A DNA stretch of 64,000 nt from a virus. This document shows positions 63,015-64,000 of this stretch, piece after piece. Made by a program: the position numbers and the translations under genes. The notes below the pieces were generated by a model. The model did no database searches, was not told where the DNA came from, and saw only the letters and a program-made list of their open reading frames with translations. Where the stretch lies: IMG/VR virus record IMGVR_UViG_3300048625_000152, positions 124,001 to 188,000 of that record. The stretch is one strand, 5' to 3'. The number at the start of each line of letters is the position of its first letter. Positions within the stretch are counted from its first letter, which is position 1.

Positions 63015-64000
63015 ATGAAGACAACAGATTTTATCACAGAACACAACGCATTTATCGCCCAAGATGCAGGTGAAATGCACTCAGACCACGAAGTACAAAT
63101 GGCTCGTGCCGACTGCTACCACGCAGCAGACTACGCTATCAAGCTACACAAGATTCTAGCCCAAGCTAACGACAATGGTAACATCGAGGGATGGGTAAGC
63201 GAGAAGATTACTCTTGCAAACGATTACCTACGTACAGTATACGAATACCTAAGCTACGAAGACAAAGAAGTTGACTTACATGCGATGCCTACATTTGCAT
63301 TTGAATCAGCCGAAGCTCAATTGCAAGCTGCATTGGAAGAAGGTTATTCAATGGCTGATGTACAGCGTGACGCAGAAGCTAATGCACGTAAGTCAGTGGA
63401 CAGAATGACTGCTCCACAGGAGAAGACTCCGTTTATGGCGCAAGTGGGCAAGAAGATTGTTGGCGGCGTAACTGGCGCAGTTAAAGGCGCATATAAAGGC
63501 TTCACTGGACAAGTAAACGAAGTGGATCCACGCAACTTTGACAGCGACGAAGATTATTACGCAGCTCGTAATGCTCCTGCAAAGCAGAGACACCGTGGTC
63601 AACAAACACCTGGTGTAAACCCAGATGATGAAGCATACTTCCGTGAAATCTTCCGCAAGAAGCGTGCGGCCGCTGCCAAAGCACAACAAGATGGTGAGCA
63701 AGGTGTGGCGGAAGGCCAACTAAACGAATACTTAGTAAAAGCTGGCATGCCAGTTAAGGATGTGCTAGCACTAAACCTATTCCAGGACTTTGATCCGGTG
63801 GAAGGTGCCGCTGCACAGTTTCCAGAGTTTGCACAAGAGCCTATGTGGCAACAGGTTGTGCGTAAGTATGCACCTATTGCCAACATGCTAGAGAAAAAGC
63901 TATTGGCACAAAAGCGTCGACTGACAGATGCCGAAGCAGAAGCAGTTGACGAAACATGGTATGACGGTTCAGATGCTTACGACGACATGGAAATTGAATA
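63015..64000 (+). CDS. Large structural-type protein, runs off the window
   Basis: At least 328 residues, open to the edge. FITEHNAFIAQDAGEMHSDH and a helical region to about residue 120, a Gly/Ala segment (VGKKIVGGVTGAVKGAYKG), then EQGVAEGQLNEYLVKAGMP, a linker type I associate with virion proteins of T4-like cyanophage relatives. Late promoter motif upstream. Confidence 0.7.
   Translation, partial: MKTTDFITEHNAFIAQDAGEMHSDHEVQMARADCYHAADYAIKLHKILAQANDNGNIEGWVSEKITLANDYLRTVYEYLSYEDKEVDLHAMPTFAFESAEAQLQAALEEGYSMADVQRDAEANARKSVDRMTAPQEKTPFMAQVGKKIVGGVTGAVKGAYKGFTGQVNEVDPRNFDSDEDYYAARNAPAKQRHRGQQTPGVNPDDEAYFREIFRKKRAAAAKAQQDGEQGVAEGQLNEYLVKAGMPVKDVLALNLFQDFDPVEGAAAQFPEFAQEPMWQQVVRKYAPIANMLEKKLLAQKRRLTDAEAEAVDETWYDGSDAYDDMEIE

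Noticed and set aside
1-64000. Genome-wide recoding of TAG as a sense codon
   Set aside because: Genes at 6414, 10140, 15500 and 17910 end sensibly at TAG (two at the LRW/LKW motif), and only one gene has a convincing internal TAG.

Overview
The window reads as part of a large T4-like (myovirus-type) phage genome, probably from a freshwater bacterium. Support comes from a gp44-type clamp loader, PhoH, MazG, GroES-fold co-chaperonins, long tail-fibre-like proteins, a GH19 endolysin with holin and spanin candidates, and dense operons whose stop and start codons overlap as ATGA. A Bug/TctC-type periplasmic binding protein hints at a betaproteobacterial host; this is inference only. All genes are on the + strand except a two-gene island (methyltransferase and PhoH, 46755-48187).

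Layout. 1-2580: end of a gene, a tRNA with a CUA (amber) anticodon, a structured RNA, GroES, conserved small genes, and one gene with an in-frame amber codon at codon 5. 2597-6593: a SWIM zinc-finger gene, then the first array of tiny genes that share a C-terminal F-x-L-R/K-W signature ('LRW family'). 6595-14832: early-type genes, each cluster behind a sigma70-like promoter (DNA ligase, metallophosphoesterase, HTH and AbrB-like proteins, and a second small family ending FGVEE). 14864-24101: the large second LRW array. 24085-26841: conserved small genes, then translation initiation factor IF-1 and a Fe/Mn superoxide dismutase. 26907-32832: three large fibre or structural proteins. 32897-37615: MazG, a DnaE-like fragment, a gp31-like co-chaperonin and the clamp loader. 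37616-38112: about 500 bases without a gene, probably a large non-coding RNA. 38171-46681: accessory early genes, including more FGVEE members. 46755-51069: the minus-strand island, three P-loop or sulfotransferase-like genes and the Bug protein. 51074-55293: structural and lysis genes. 55345-59388: an LRW outlier, DnaJ and ClpA. 59422-64000: glycosyltransferase, nucleotidyltransferase and structural genes.

The most unusual content is the LRW family, about 46 copies in the window. N-termini vary and the C-terminus is conserved. The codons for that C-terminus (TTGAGGTGGTCATGA) also supply the Shine-Dalgarno sequence and start codon of the next gene, so each unit is a self-linking translational module. 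Four members begin with short stretches that match signature motifs of core phage proteins: DNA polymerase B motifs A and B, the gp23 capsid segment, and a P-loop preceded by a DIET motif. Two array segments start at promoters placed so that the mRNA should be leaderless.

A second theme is control of translation and gene expression: IF-1, an amber suppressor tRNA with a matching amber-interrupted gene, a PTH2-like protein, an L7/L12-like domain, and promoters nested inside hairpins so that only locally started transcripts expose the ribosome binding site. Late genes appear to use a TAAATA element 25-31 bases upstream of the start codon.
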